Positions 48,663 to 60,715 of a stretch of DNA of 64,000 nt are shown here, in pieces. The notes beneath the pieces are model-generated. The model saw nothing but the letters and a program-made list of their open reading frames with translations, had not been told where the DNA came from and searched no databases. Origin of the DNA: Hyalella azteca (Eukaryota > Arthropoda > Malacostraca > Amphipoda > Hyalellidae); NCBI RefSeq assembly GCF_000764305.2, contig NW_025942253.1:62001-126000 (forward strand), given 5' to 3'. The position numbers were made by a program, and so were the translations under genes. Positions within the stretch are counted from its first letter, which is position 1. Each line of letters starts with the position of its first letter.

Positions 48663-50322
48663 TGGTCTGTAGCGGTGAATTATTCGTGTGCTTCTAGTGC
48701 CATCGCCACCGAAGAGATCCTATTGTGTCCGAGTTGTTAGAAGTATATTTTATTAGCTTTTTGCAGTGCTTGAGAGAGCGAAAGGGGATTATGGTTTTGA
48801 TTCTTATAATTTGTTGTTCTGAGAAAGTTTAGGTTAAAACTATCCGTGTTTCTCAAGTACCAAACGACCGGAACTATGTGTCTGCATTATCTTATTTGCT
48901 TATTAAATTTTCGCTCTCAAAGTGCTGCAATTTTCCTGCCCGTCCTGAATTTCTTCTTGAGGACATCATATAGTTTTATTGTAGTGTTTTGAATATTAAT
49001 TCCGCTTTAACTATGCCGATGTTTTGACTTTATCTTTTACTGGACACACAAACGTCCAAGTGACGGCCATATTGGCATATGAAAGATTTTTTTAGCAGTT
49101 TTTTATTCCCTGATCGAGTCTAAAATTTTGTTTAATACCTATATTTAAGAGGAGTACGAGAAATGTTTGCCGTGAGTTTATCCCTGATGTTTGCCCTGAA
49201 TGACTTATCTGTGAGTTATTTCACTGAGATAATTCATTCCTTCATTCATCAATTTTTTTTTGGTGTTTCAACAAATAGGCTTGGTCATTGCAATGGAACT
49301 TTAAATGATCATTTTTGTGTTCAATTATCCATAATTAAATCACCTCTAAACCCTGCTACTGTGTTTTTTTTTCTTTTGACTCCTAACTTTTTTAATTTTT
49401 TGACTGCATTTGTGTTCTAGATTTATCGAACTGACGATGGAGCTGGTCTCCGAAACGTTTTCAGTAGAAAAATGCTGAATTTTTGTGGAGTTTTCTTCGC
49501 TTTTAAATTTCTACTGCTACTGCTTTTATCCCTGGACGTCTGTTATACTTGTCTGTACTGTTCCATGCTTTGGGATTCTATTCATGTTTTCATTGTTATT
49601 GCTGTTTCAGCATTATGCACGTTCCAGCCAGCTAAGCAATCTCTAACTGGCGGCAATTTCTAAGTGGAATGCCAGAATATTTTGTCAACGTTGTCTTATT
49701 TTAAAATGTTCCATACATCGGTTTTGCTATCATGTGCGGGCTTCAGTAACGACACCATTCGCCTGCCGATGTTAGAAAGCAATTTCTGGCTCAGATGATA
49801 TTTGTATAGGAATTACAATTCTGGTTCAATTCTGCATCGAAAGCCATGAAATGTTCGTGTCGTAATAGTTCTAATGAATGCAATCTTAACCAATTGCAGT
49901 CACCCCTGCAGAACATTCTACACAAGTCTACGGAAAGTGCTCCGAAAGTTTGATTTACACTTCATTTATCTTCACGCCTAGCGAGATGTTCAATTTTCTG
50001 AAATCTTCTGTTCTGTTAATGCTTTAAATTTTGATTTATGGATTGAAGTGAACCTGGAAAATTGAACGTCAACCGTTGTGTTCGTGTATATATTCACTAA
50101 TTTTTATCACTAACTCTTTTCATATCGAGTTGGAAAATTATAAATTTGAATGAATCTTATCGAAATGTTAGCGACAAATCTCACTGGCAACATATTACGG
50201 CCATGCATAGGCGCATGGTACTTTTCCTTCGTAGTAAGAAGTTTGTATCCGATTAATGGATGTTCTGCAGCCGAGCACATCTTGCTCTAATCTCCCTAGA
50301 TCTCCACCATTAGGTCCGTGAG
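48663..50322. other. T-rich non-coding sequence
   Basis: The plus strand is T-rich, with several open frames that look random. A diverged copy of the fold-back repeat arm is at 49415-49515. Nothing else recognised. Confidence 0.4.
49415..49515 (+). mobile_element. fragment related to the 19.3-kb fold-back repeat
   Basis: CGAACTGACGATGGAGCTGG then TCTCCGAAACGTTTTCAGTA, followed by GTTTTCTTCGCTTTTAAATT, aligns with the right arm of the fold-back repeat at 19430-19520. It contains CUGACGA and GAAAC in hammerhead-ribozyme order, separated by a GGAG/CUCC stem. Confidence 0.6.
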
Positions 50323-50493
50323 ATGACAGTTGAGGCAACAGCAGCGGGCAACAGCAACGGCAACAGTAACTACAACGTCAACAGCGGCGACAACGGCAAC
50401 AGCAGGGACAACAGTAACTTTAAGCTGCCCGCGAGCCAATATTGTGCTGATACAGCATCAGAGATGGTCACGTTATTCTCTGAGCATCTGTGA
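50323..50493 (+). other. possible small coding segment, Asn/Ser/Gly-rich
   Basis: A 56-codon ATG-to-TGA frame: MTVEATAAGNSNGNSNYNVN, then SGDNGNSRDNSNFKL and PASQYCADTASEMVTLFSEHL. A possible acceptor (CTCCCTAG) lies at 50291-50299. The end of the frame overlaps the first unit of the 32-bp array that follows. The composition could be exonic or just a CAACAG-type repeat in a lucky frame. Confidence 0.2.
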
Positions 50494-50590
50494 TGGTCAC
50501 GTTATTATTCTCTGAGCATCAGAGATGGTCACGTTATTATTCTCTGAGCATCAGAGATGGTCACGTTATTATTCTCTGAGCATCAGAGAC
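50456..50590. repeat. 32-bp tandem repeat (CATCAGAGATGGTCACGTTA)
   Basis: Four copies of CATCAGAGATGGTCACGTTA plus TTATTCTCTGAG; the first is slightly shorter. Confidence 0.93.
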
Positions 50591-52635
50591 GTGCGCGTTA
50601 CTAGCTGCTGCCGATGAGCGATGAAAGACAGCTGCATTTTATTTCTACCCTCAAGCTTGCATGTCTCACATCACCTTTAAAATCTCCCTGTCAAAGTTGC
50701 GTACATTGTAACACAAGATATTTTATATCCATAGTATAGTTTTCTTGTAGTTCATCAACTTCAATCTTTTCCGTTTCATTTCATTAGCTTCTTCCGACAT
50801 TTATACATTCAGAATTTCCGTTTTGATTTGGGACTATTTAATGCAAGTTTGTATTCTTTTGATTTCGTTCAGTGTATTAAAGTAGCAGCGGGTTTTTGAT
50901 AAATTCTGTGTTTTCATAATAGCTGTTTATGATGATCGTTCTTTCGAAAGGCTCTTAGGGCGTGCCAGACCGTGATCGGAAGAACGTAACAGATACGCTG
51001 AAGGCTACCACCTTACTTGTACCAAATCTCAATTGTTTCTTTCGTTTCTTTGTACAACATTATATCCCATAAAATAACCCTGCATCTTTCACGTTCGCTT
51101 CCTAATATTTTCAGTGAAATTTGCATCTTATTGTGGGAAAAATTGGCCTAAAATATTATAGGTTACATATTTTGTCGCTCGCTGCCCACCGGTATCAAAA
51201 TGATAATTTATATGCGCCTTGTGGCTGACGTGCGTCTACAGAATGCGTGGATTAATCTTGTTTATTGCACAACGCTATTCAAGCCTCTGGACATGATCTG
51301 CACCACATCCAGTTTGTTACTCACGACTTGTTCAAAGATTACGTTTGCAAGCTCCTTTGAAATTATCCAAAATACTGATTTAGAATCTGAATGATGCTCT
51401 GTATAAATGTGAAAGATTCTTTGAAATACCTTTTTTCGAAATGATCTTTTGTATTGCAGTTTCGGGATAATAGATCATTCTATCCAGGTGAACATAAGAA
51501 GCCTGTAATTGTTTTCATTCTGTTATACTAACCATTCGATGTAACATTTACACCCGATTATCTATGACTTATTGGTAATTTAAGTCTCGGGAATTCTCAT
51601 CGACGATTTAAATGACTTTTTGAATTCTCTTTTTATTTCGAGAATTTTTGAATCGAGACATCGACTAAAGTTTTTCACATATTTCTTTCATCTAAAAGCC
51701 TCTTGCGTGCTTTTTTTAGTGCGCGTTTAATCCGTTATTCTCGCTGCTCGAATATTGTGTGCCGCTTAGAAATGTTTCACAAATTGCACTGTTGTATGAT
51801 TGAATTGAGTTAACTTGCAATGTCGAATTAGTGTAAATAACGGTACACGATATGTGATGAATACCTACTGTTATCCAATTTAAATAATTATCATAGATCT
51901 AATTCTATTTATCACCCTAGAATCCCTTATCACTTTGAAATTACCTATTCGTTTTCACTGTCATGTGTTTATGGCTGACGACGTTTTGACAAGATATGTC
52001 CCTCTAGTGTGAAATATTTATTGACATTTGCCTCGGAAGTGTAGAAATAAGATGTGCTATTTATGTAGCGACTTCAGAAGAGACATTCTTGTTCCCTGCG
52101 ATTCAATTTAAGGCGAGATAATGAAGCAGCGCCGTCTGGTGTGTGTTTCTTCTTGATGAGCCCTGCAATGTCGCGCGCTCTAATTGCCATTTAAGAAGTT
52201 CTTGTGTAGACTCCCGTTCTTTTACAAGGCTGAACTTCTGTGTTCGTGCCTTTTACGTTGAGCTTTTGATATCAAGTTGAATTCCCTCGTTGCAGGAGAT
52301 GAAAAAGTGCACATAATTTGTTGAGTTTAGGCGATTTATAGTCATCGCATCGAGTGACGTGTTCAAATAATTAAAGTAATTGTAGCATTGTGTTTCCTTG
52401 TCCCTTCTTGGCTAGAAGACATGTATTGTTTTTTTTTCTTATGGTGAAGTTCGTGCAAAATTATGAACAGTTTTTCCTGGTAGATAATCCTCCTATAATA
52501 TGAAGTGAAGGAGGTCATGCTTGCTCGGCACATGAATTTGTCGAGCGTCTCGAGCGAACAGTTTATTTACAGAACAGATGAATAATAGGTTGAAATTACC
52601 ATACGGGACACGCATCTGAATAGGCAGGAGGCTAA

Positions 52636-52860
52636 CTAACCCGTCGCACACGCACCTTCAAGGTAACCTTCGGTCTTGACACTACATTATGGAAAACCCG
52701 CTATTTTGTTAGAAATAGTACTTACACTTTGTCCCAAGTTGGACGTGTTGAGCTCGCGCTAGGAAAACGAGCCGAAAATGTGAAGAAAGCAAATATCGGG
52801 CAGTTCCCCCTGGCCCTGACAGACCTCAGCCTTCGAGATGCTGGTGACAATCTCACGTAA
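52636..52860 (+). other. open, GC-richer segment, possible exon
   Basis: A 74-codon stop-free stretch without ATG ends in TAA. Its second half (IGQFPLALTDLSLRDAGDNL) has coding-like codon choice and sits in a locally GC-rich island. A donor-like CTCAC|GTAATG is present at the end. The opposite strand is also partly open, so orientation and reality are uncertain. I do not recognise the product. Confidence 0.2.
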
Positions 52861-53518
52861 TGGGCTTGCGGCCGTTGCGGGCGCTGTTAATGTTGCATCA
52901 GCGGCGATTGTGACTGTAATTTGAAGGTATTAGGGTCAATTGGGGGACGAATTTTGTCCATTCTGAGTATCGCTTTCGAATGGAATTGTCCGTTAATGAT
53001 GGAATTCCGCTTCCGTTCAGTGACGATTCGAAGCGTTAGCGTTTTAATTTATCATTCGTGGGGATTTATTTTGTTGTTATGATTACTTTTAATATGTATA
53101 AAGCCCTACTTACTATCAATATGCGTTTACGAAAATAACGATATTATATGAAAATTATTGGTCTTTTGTGTGTGTGCAATACCATTTGTCTGTGCATTTT
53201 TTTCGCCCATTATTGCTCGATGTTTCTGTATTAATTAAAAAGAGTGTTGCCGACACTCAACCCACTATCGTCCCAAATTAATGGAACGTTTCGTCGCATC
53301 CTCATCACGTGCAGATTCATTCAGAATCTGCAATCTCTGAGAACATCACTCTCTCCGAAACCCGGTCTGGCCGTTTACCCGACATTTTGACCCTTCTATA
53401 AATTTATATTCCGTGTCTGGGCCTCATTTTGGGCGAGGGCAACAAACGATGACCGCAATATTTCTTTGTTGGCCTCTGGAGAAACGATGCTGCTACCGTC
53501 GCCCCTGGTCAGTACATG

Positions 53519-53874
53519 CATGGCCTGCGGCGTCCCTGCGTGCCTTCTTGAAATGATGTGACTGATCATTATTTTACTGATTATTACTGAAGTACTTATT
53601 ATTAGTTTATCATTGTAAATTTAGTATAGTAACTCATGTTTTAACATTGTCATGCTTATTATTATTCCAGTATATGCTCCTATTGTAGAATCCCTGGTAC
53701 ATGGCCTGCGGCGTCCCTGCGTGTCATCTTGAAATGATGTGACTGATCATTATTTTACTGATATTACTGAAGTACTGATTATTAGTTTATCATTGTAAGA
53801 TTAGAATAGAAACTTATGTTTTAACATTACGTAATGCTTATAATAATTCCAGTGTATGCTCCTATTGTGTATTG
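53519..53874. repeat. 181-bp tandem duplication
   Basis: CATGGCCTGCGGCGTCCCTG starts at 53519 and 53700. The copies differ by scattered substitutions and small indels, so this is an older, real duplication rather than an assembly repeat. Confidence 0.93.
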
Positions 53875-54545
53875 GCTTCTGAATGGCAAAAATCTTTTAA
53901 AATATATCAGTTCAGTAGAGACTGTACAGCAATTTGAGCATTTATACTAATAGGTTCTTATTCTTTATTCCAAGTGATAGCGAGCTTCCAAAATTTCTAT
54001 ATAAACAGATCGCCCCTATAGTATTTCTGGATTTGACTGTTCAAGTATCTCGTACTTTATAAAGTCTCAACCCCGTCTATTAAGTGGTTTGAAAGTTGAT
54101 ACACCATATGCGAATATAAATGAAGAAATATTGCAAGCTACATCGTTGGTTCCGATTGTATTTGTGTAACGAATTATTGAATTACAGTCCATATAGGTTT
54201 AATCGAGATCAATGACTTGACTTGCGTGTTTTTCCTGTTCCAAATTGTTTTTTTTTTTTCGTTTCGCCCAGCCAAAAGCATGCGGTCGATTAAATTAACA
54301 GCCGCTGTTCCATTAACCCCTATGATTTATCGGATGACCTTCCGCACTGCGATCTTATCAGTTATTCATTCACGTGATGCACGAATAAACTATGATGTTA
54401 TGTAAGATATGAAAGTGTTGTACCGTATAGCTGTGTCAGCAACAATGAAAACTTTCCAACAATTACAATATAAATACTCAAATATTTAAGTACTCTCATT
54501 CGATCAATTCCCCATCGTTTTTTTACCTAACGTGGCCGAGATCTG

Positions 54546-54756
54546 GGCCCATACTTTCAAAAAAAAGTTAAGAGATCGTAAGTTCATCAGCCAATCATTG
54601 ACGGCCTTTCAAGCCACTCTTTTAAAAACAGTTAAGAGATCGTAAGTTCATCAGCCAATCATTGACGGCCTTTCAAGCAAAATCCACCAATCATAGATAA
54701 GAAAATAGAGCGTATAAGTACTTACGTTCACTTAGCGAGTTTTGAAAGTATGGCCC
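54546..54756 (+). mobile_element. PIF/Harbinger-like MITE, copy 2 (internal duplication)
   Basis: Ends GGCCCATAC...GTATGGCCC, flanked by CTG on both sides (54543-54545 and 54757-54759). It is 211 bp rather than 144 because an inner segment of about 65 bp (GTTAAGAGATCGTAAGTTCA...) is tandemly duplicated. Confidence 0.85.
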
Positions 54757-54759
54757 CTG

Positions 54760-56900
54760 AAACGTAACACCTGCGACAGACGAGGGATTACTGTAGTATT
54801 ATTTGCACAGAAAATATATTCCGAAGCAACATATCACAAACAATATTTCTTTTATTGTTTTTTTCCGAACTGTAAAGGTCTTTTAGCTGTATTTTATTTG
54901 GTTTTCATGGTGTCAACTCGCTAAATCGTTTCTGGAAAGTTAAGGTGGATTTCAAAGTGTCAACTCGTGTTTTCCTTTTCTAATATTTTCGTATTAAATA
55001 TCAATGATGGATTCCATTATGACTGAATTGTTCGTGTAGTTTCTGTGTAAGAATGAGCCTTTGCAATTGATACGTGCACGATGTGTCCTATGGATCCACG
55101 TTGCACACGCCTCAATGTGATCACGTTCTCGCTCATTGATCAGTTTGGCAGAGTTATGCATCCGCGTCATCTCGCTCAACGTCTCTGTGTCTAGGCTTGT
55201 CTCACGAGGGTCACGTTCTACCTCTCATTGTCACATCTTATCACTTAACGTAGCAGGTTTTAATATAAACAACTCGTATAGGTAAGTGTTTATAAATCAT
55301 ATAATCCCTAACAAAATTTAGATGCCTGCGCGAATCTGCATTAGGGCCGCCCAGGACCCTGGTAGCGCGTAAATCAGCCGCTCTGTGTCCGCTTCGCCTC
55401 AGGGTTTGGAAGGCAGCCTCTGATCAGATTGCAAGCTCGGCTCGGTATGACTCGGCACGGCCAACTCTTGACATACGCTCAAGCGACTGTAAAGTTGGAG
55501 AGGAAATTCTGGCCAGAAACTGATTTCGATCGCGTGGCCGGCAGACCCAGCATGACTTTGCGCCAAGTGTAGCTACTACTCGGCCGAACCCTAGGCGGTC
55601 CTCGAATTTTGATCGGGTTGATTGATGTTGAATATTCCCAGTTGTGAGGTTGACGTTTATGTGCAATGAACTTTCCCACTTTAAGCCTCTACAACATATT
55701 CCACTAACATTAATTGAAATAAAGAAACATTTGTTACTGATGCGTATATATGTTTTAAGGTATTCATCTTTCTTTTATGCTGATTTCAAACGTTAATAGT
55801 TAAACAAGAAACAGCCGATGTTGTCAATAAATTTGTGAGTCAGCGTATGGATGCGGAATTGTTGTATGATTTCTAGATGTCATGAGCACCGCCACCATAC
55901 AGGTGCATCCGGCTCTAGCCTGCAAGCCGTCGCGAGCTAGCGAAAACCCCTTGATCTTCTGCGATTAGATTACCGCCTATCTAGGTTACGACTCCGTGTT
56001 TGTTCTACTATTACCTTCATATTCCACCTAAGTTTGGTTGACGTTTCTTAAGAAAACGATTTCGGAAAATGTAACGTCAATTGCATTGCTTCTGTCACGC
56101 ACATTGCCAATCGTCGTAAACCCTCGTCTATATCGTCGTAAACGAGGGTTTGAGGTTCGATCGCGTTTCGACTATTTAATGATGTTTGTGCAGCCAATGG
56201 GTTGTTATTTTGGTAATTTCAATCGCAGTCTGTGTTTTAAGTCTTCATATCTAAAAGCGTTTATTCCGGTGAATAAACATAATTTTCCGTTGTTTTCATT
56301 TTCATATAAGATATTTTACGTTAAAGGCAACATTTAATTACATATGATGATTTTTTCACAGGAAAAACTGTGGATGTATGTTATCGCTTTTCACAGTCGT
56401 GTTTGAAATCATATTCATCACGTTTTGTTTAATGTGTGGATGTACGGAATGAACAGGAGTTGGGATTACTAAAATGTTTGAATTCTACCAACGCATTTAC
56501 ATTTGCAAAAGCCGACTGATCTAAAGTAATTCGTCTCGACTGAACTTGTATTCCGTTTAGCAGGACTTGCGTTTGTCTGTACGTGCTTTCATGGTCCTTT
56601 CTATTCTTCGTCCGTTGAGTTTCTCTTTTTTATGGCTTTCGTTTTGCATTAAAACTTAAACTTGGACTTCATAAAATAAGTAGCAAAATTTGACCTGATA
56701 AAAGTCTGGAAGAGGGTACACAATTTTCTTCCTTGCCTGCCGCCCGGAAGGGAGGAAATTTGTTCAATTTGGACATCGTCACCATGGCTGCATCGAAGGA
56801 CTTGGTTACACTCCTGGAAAGTTGCCAGGGCTTCTGAGACCTGACGAGCATCCTGTCCCTCATTGCCTCCAGCATTCCACCTATGCCTGCGCTCCACGTA
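54760..56900. other. non-coding, nothing firm
   Basis: Mostly T-rich. A GC-rich patch at 55340-55640 has overlapping open frames on the minus strand but no recognisable motif; it might be an untranslated exon or old transposon. Confidence 0.35.
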
Positions 56901-56907
56901 CTCGTGA

Positions 56908-57070
56908 TAGAAGCCCGTAAGATTTTATTTTACGGGCTTCTAAATAAATAAGATTTTATTATAAATAAAATAAGTAAGATTTTATTTTACGGGCTTCTTC
57001 TTAAATATTTATTTAAGCCCGTATTAAAATAAGCCATCTTATTTTACCCCGATGGGGTAAAATAAGATGG
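56908..57070. repeat. cluster of AAGATTTTATTTTACGGGC inverted repeats
   Basis: Repeated AAGATTTTATTTTACGGGCT units in both orientations end in a perfect hairpin at 57034-57070 (CCATCTTATTTTACCCC, 3-nt loop, exact complement, 17-bp stem). Confidence 0.9.
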
Positions 57071-57082
57071 CATAAATACCAG

Positions 57083-57226
57083 GGCCTATACTTTCAAAAA
57101 AAGTTAAGAGATCGTAAGTTCATCAGCCAATCATTGACGGACTTTCAAGCAAAATCCACCAATCATAGACAAGAAAATAGTGCGTTAGTACTTACGTTCA
57201 CTTAGCGAGTTTTGGAAGTATGGCCC
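57083..57226 (+). mobile_element. PIF/Harbinger-like MITE, copy 3
   Basis: 144 bp, GGCCTATAC...GTATGGCCC, flanked by CAG (57080-57082 and 57227-57229). It is the closest match to the unduplicated part of copy 2. Confidence 0.85.
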
Positions 57227-57800
57227 CAGCTCTACTACTACTACGGTATATTGGACGGCAGCCCAATTTTTTATGGTCGTTTTGGGCATTGCAATTCAAT
57301 TTAATGCACCGTTTTTTGATGACTTTATCTCAATTTGTTCGAGTAATGTGATTGGTTTGAACTCTTTCTGTAGTCATTCATTTTCAATTGAATGAAGAAA
57401 GTATATTTCATCCAGTATATTGTGTATGCCGCGTCAATACGATACACGAGTTGTTTAATAACTTTTACTATCGGTAACTATTCTGGGTTTTGGGTAATAT
57501 TTTACAACAATCATAAATTTAAATGGATATGTATTTATTTAATGGAATAATTTCTTTATAGTCAGTAGTTAATTAAAGCAATTATGAATTTATTCTAATA
57601 CATAAGCACTCGTATGGTAGGGGAAAATACATGATGGAGCATTTTCAAATTTAAAATGAACGTGGTAGTTATTCATTCACTTGTTATTCGAAAATGCGTT
57701 TCAGGGAAAAAAACTTGTCATATATATTAATTTTTATTTATTAATGCACAATACAAGTTGTGCTCGACACCTGCCTTGTCGTCGGTGGGTCGTCGTAACG

Positions 57801-58030
57801 GCTGCAGAGCGGCTGTAGTTTGCTGCCAATTCTGTGCTCGTCATCTCGGCTGCAAAGCGGCTGTAGTTGGCCGCCAGTTCTGTGCTCGTCATCTCGGCTG
57901 CAGAGCGGCTGTAGTTTGCTGCCAATTCTGTGCTCGTCATCTCGGCTGCAAAGCGGCTGTAGTTGGCCGCCAATTCTGTGCTCGTCATCTCGGCGTCAAA
58001 GCGGCTGTAGTTGGCCGCCAGTTCTGCCTC
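57801..58030. repeat. 48-bp tandem repeat (GCTGCAAAGCGGCTGTAGTT)
   Basis: About five copies of GCTGCAAAGCGGCTGTAGTT, GGCCGCCAGTTCTGTGCTCG then TCATCTCG. The 48-bp period keeps several frames open (16-residue repeats). I see no sign that it is translated. Confidence 0.93.
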
Positions 58031-60585
58031 TCCATGGCGTCTCTGGTATTAATAGCGGCAATCAGAGCTCTATCCAATTTACTAATGGCTGTCAAATTAA
58101 CTGAACTAACGACAAACCCTCAGTACTCCAGGGAACTTCACCAGGCTTACGTTACGAACTTCCCTCTCACAGCTCCACTATTGTTTTTCTCTGTCTAGCT
58201 CCGAGGCTCTGTTCGGGCGCAGTTGAAGTCACTGAGATTTGCACGTTTTATGCTCCACTGGGTTTTAATTCACGCGACTCCTAAATTGGTTGGGAATGTT
58301 GTCGGTTTCGAAAAATTATGTTGTGATGTTCACTTGAATCGGAGCTTTATTCAAATTAATTGCAAGTAAATAATATATTTTAATTAACATATACGGCTGA
58401 CGGAAATGCTATTTGAATCCTCAATATAGAAACAACTTGAATATCGTTACGAAGTTGGTTCTGCAAGTTTTAACTGTCGATGCTTTTCTGACCTTCAGTG
58501 AATTCTTCGTTGTGTGTCCTCCCATTTTAGAAGTAATTATAATATGCTTTGTTTTTCTGGACTAAAGATGTAGATTGTAGAAATCATTAGAATGTATCAA
58601 ATTTATTCTGATTCGCAATTTGCGCAGAGGAACTCGTCCTTCATGGGAGATTCACATTCTTGTCTTTGGTTGTCAAGTTTTAGTCATTACGAATTTTCTC
58701 GATCGCCGCATCTTATTGCTCATGTTTGGTGCCTATATTGCTTCTGCTCGCGCCGTTTGGGCGCACTAGGCTTCGTAGTGTTATAACAGGACGCTGAATT
58801 TAATTGAGTCACACATATGTACTCTATCAGTTGCTCATATGTACTCGTATTTATCAGTCGCACTTATGTACTCGTATTCTTATTGCGTTGCCTAGAAATT
58901 ACAAAATTTGCTTTCTTTGAGGAAAACTTGCGCTTCCATTTGCTGCTCTAGCAGTCACTAATTTTCCATGACTTCCTAAATATCGCTCATAAAATTGAAA
59001 TATTTATCTATCTTCTATTTACCTTTGAATGTAAACGATTGTTACTTTTTGTCATCGGTCATATATTTCAAATTATTACAACCAATAATACCTTATCGTG
59101 TTGTGATTTAATAATATTCTCTTGCTCTCCAATATTTTGTCGTGCCGTTCATTTGAGGCTTCGTATAGGCGGGACTTCTTCTTCAGAAATAATGACTTCC
59201 GGAAGCTGTGGGAGTTGTCACTAATAATTGAAGTGTTGTACTTTTGTGCTGTAAATGGAAAAAATGCCAGTATACATTATTAACGTTATAATATGAAGCA
59301 ATAACATTGATCTCGGGATTTGTTCATCATTTAAATCTTTACATTTTCATTTCACTTTAAATTTTACAGAATACAAAGTGTGGAAAACAATCCTGGAAAG
59401 TTGTTGTGCGATTGGAAGCCTGAGCGTCACATGTGTCATGCGATGAGAATTTTAATAGGGAATTTTAATTTTTTGTTAAAATTAATTGACATTTTTATTT
59501 ATTTTTGTTTACTATGCGTTGTAAGTTTATCTTCTGGCTTCTTTTTTCTTTGAAAACGTCTTACTTACAAATATCGAATCTCATAACAAGAAGGAAACTA
59601 GAGCCTAAAGTGTAGACGCTTATTGGATGGTTATTTGTCTAGATGAGACACCAACAAGCACATTAATTTTGTTTATTGAATTGAATGAACAGTGGTGCTT
59701 ATGCTTTAAGTGTCCATGTATTATATGGTCCTGTTGGCCGAGACAGCCCGCCCCAAGACCCCGAAAATGTCCCGTGTGTTCATTCATGATTTTTGCAATA
59801 TACACATAGCCAGAGTCTGGTGAGAACACACTACATTTGAAGCTTTGTGGTCAAGTTCTAAACCTGAATTACTGCAGCCTTTCGATAAGCGATGCGCACT
59901 CGCAGGAAAAAAATCATTCGTGCCAAATAAAGGCATTTGCTGTGGCGTTAAGGAAAGGTATTATTACCAAATCATTAATTTTCCTTTTATTCATAGAACA
60001 ACCTGCGGTTTCTCAACTGCCGTAGTACTGCTACGAGTTCCGCTAGAGGAAGAAAATTATTTTTTCCTGCTGATTTTAATAGCAATCAGTGTTCTTCAGA
60101 GAAGTTCCTCTGTTAAGAACCCGGATATGATGAAATTCATTCAATAATAATAAAAAGAAACATCCTTGGCAAAAGCATGGTATCATTTCCAGCGGCTAAT
60201 AAAACATTTTCCGAAGTACAGTTCTCTGTAACACGGATAGTTTCGTCCTTTTCAAAGTAATAGTTGCCAGTCTTGTCTGTGATCATATGTTACCATTTCC
60301 TGTATTGGTATGGAAGCTTCACACGACGTCTTGCTGCGTGCGTCTCATAGCTCTATAAGGCAACCTGCCATAAGAATGAACATAGGATAATAATGTAAGT
60401 GTTCACAGTGAAAACCTGTACGAATAGGCTTCTGTATTCTATGGTTTCAGGCGCCAGCCTGAGCAGGTAACCAGCACGCTGGCAACCTGCTTTCACTGTG
60501 TGCGTACCCTAAGGCTACATCTGTGATTGCGCTGCTTGAAATTTCCGGTATAAATTTACATCAAGGAAAGTGATCGGCAGGTAAA
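58031..60585. other. T-rich non-coding sequence
   Basis: No gene, RNA or transposon recognised. Short open frames on both strands have no conserved features. Confidence 0.4.
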
Positions 60586-60715
60586 TCGGTGCGCAAGAAA
60601 CTTAGATGTTGAGTCGATAAATAATCTGTGAAAATTATCAGCAGAAATGGTAGCGGTGCATAAGAAACTAGATGATGAGTCGATAATTATCTGTAAAAAT
60701 TATCAGCAGAAATGG
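60586..60715. repeat. ~67-bp tandem duplication
   Basis: CGGTGCGCAAGAAACTTAGA and CGGTGCATAAGAAACTAGAT start two adjacent copies, each ending AAAATTATCAGCAGAAATGG. Confidence 0.85.

Noticed and set aside
57758..58198. 146-codon plus-strand frame rich in Cys
   Set aside because: Translation of a 48-bp array; repeats are open in several frames and the tail has no motif.
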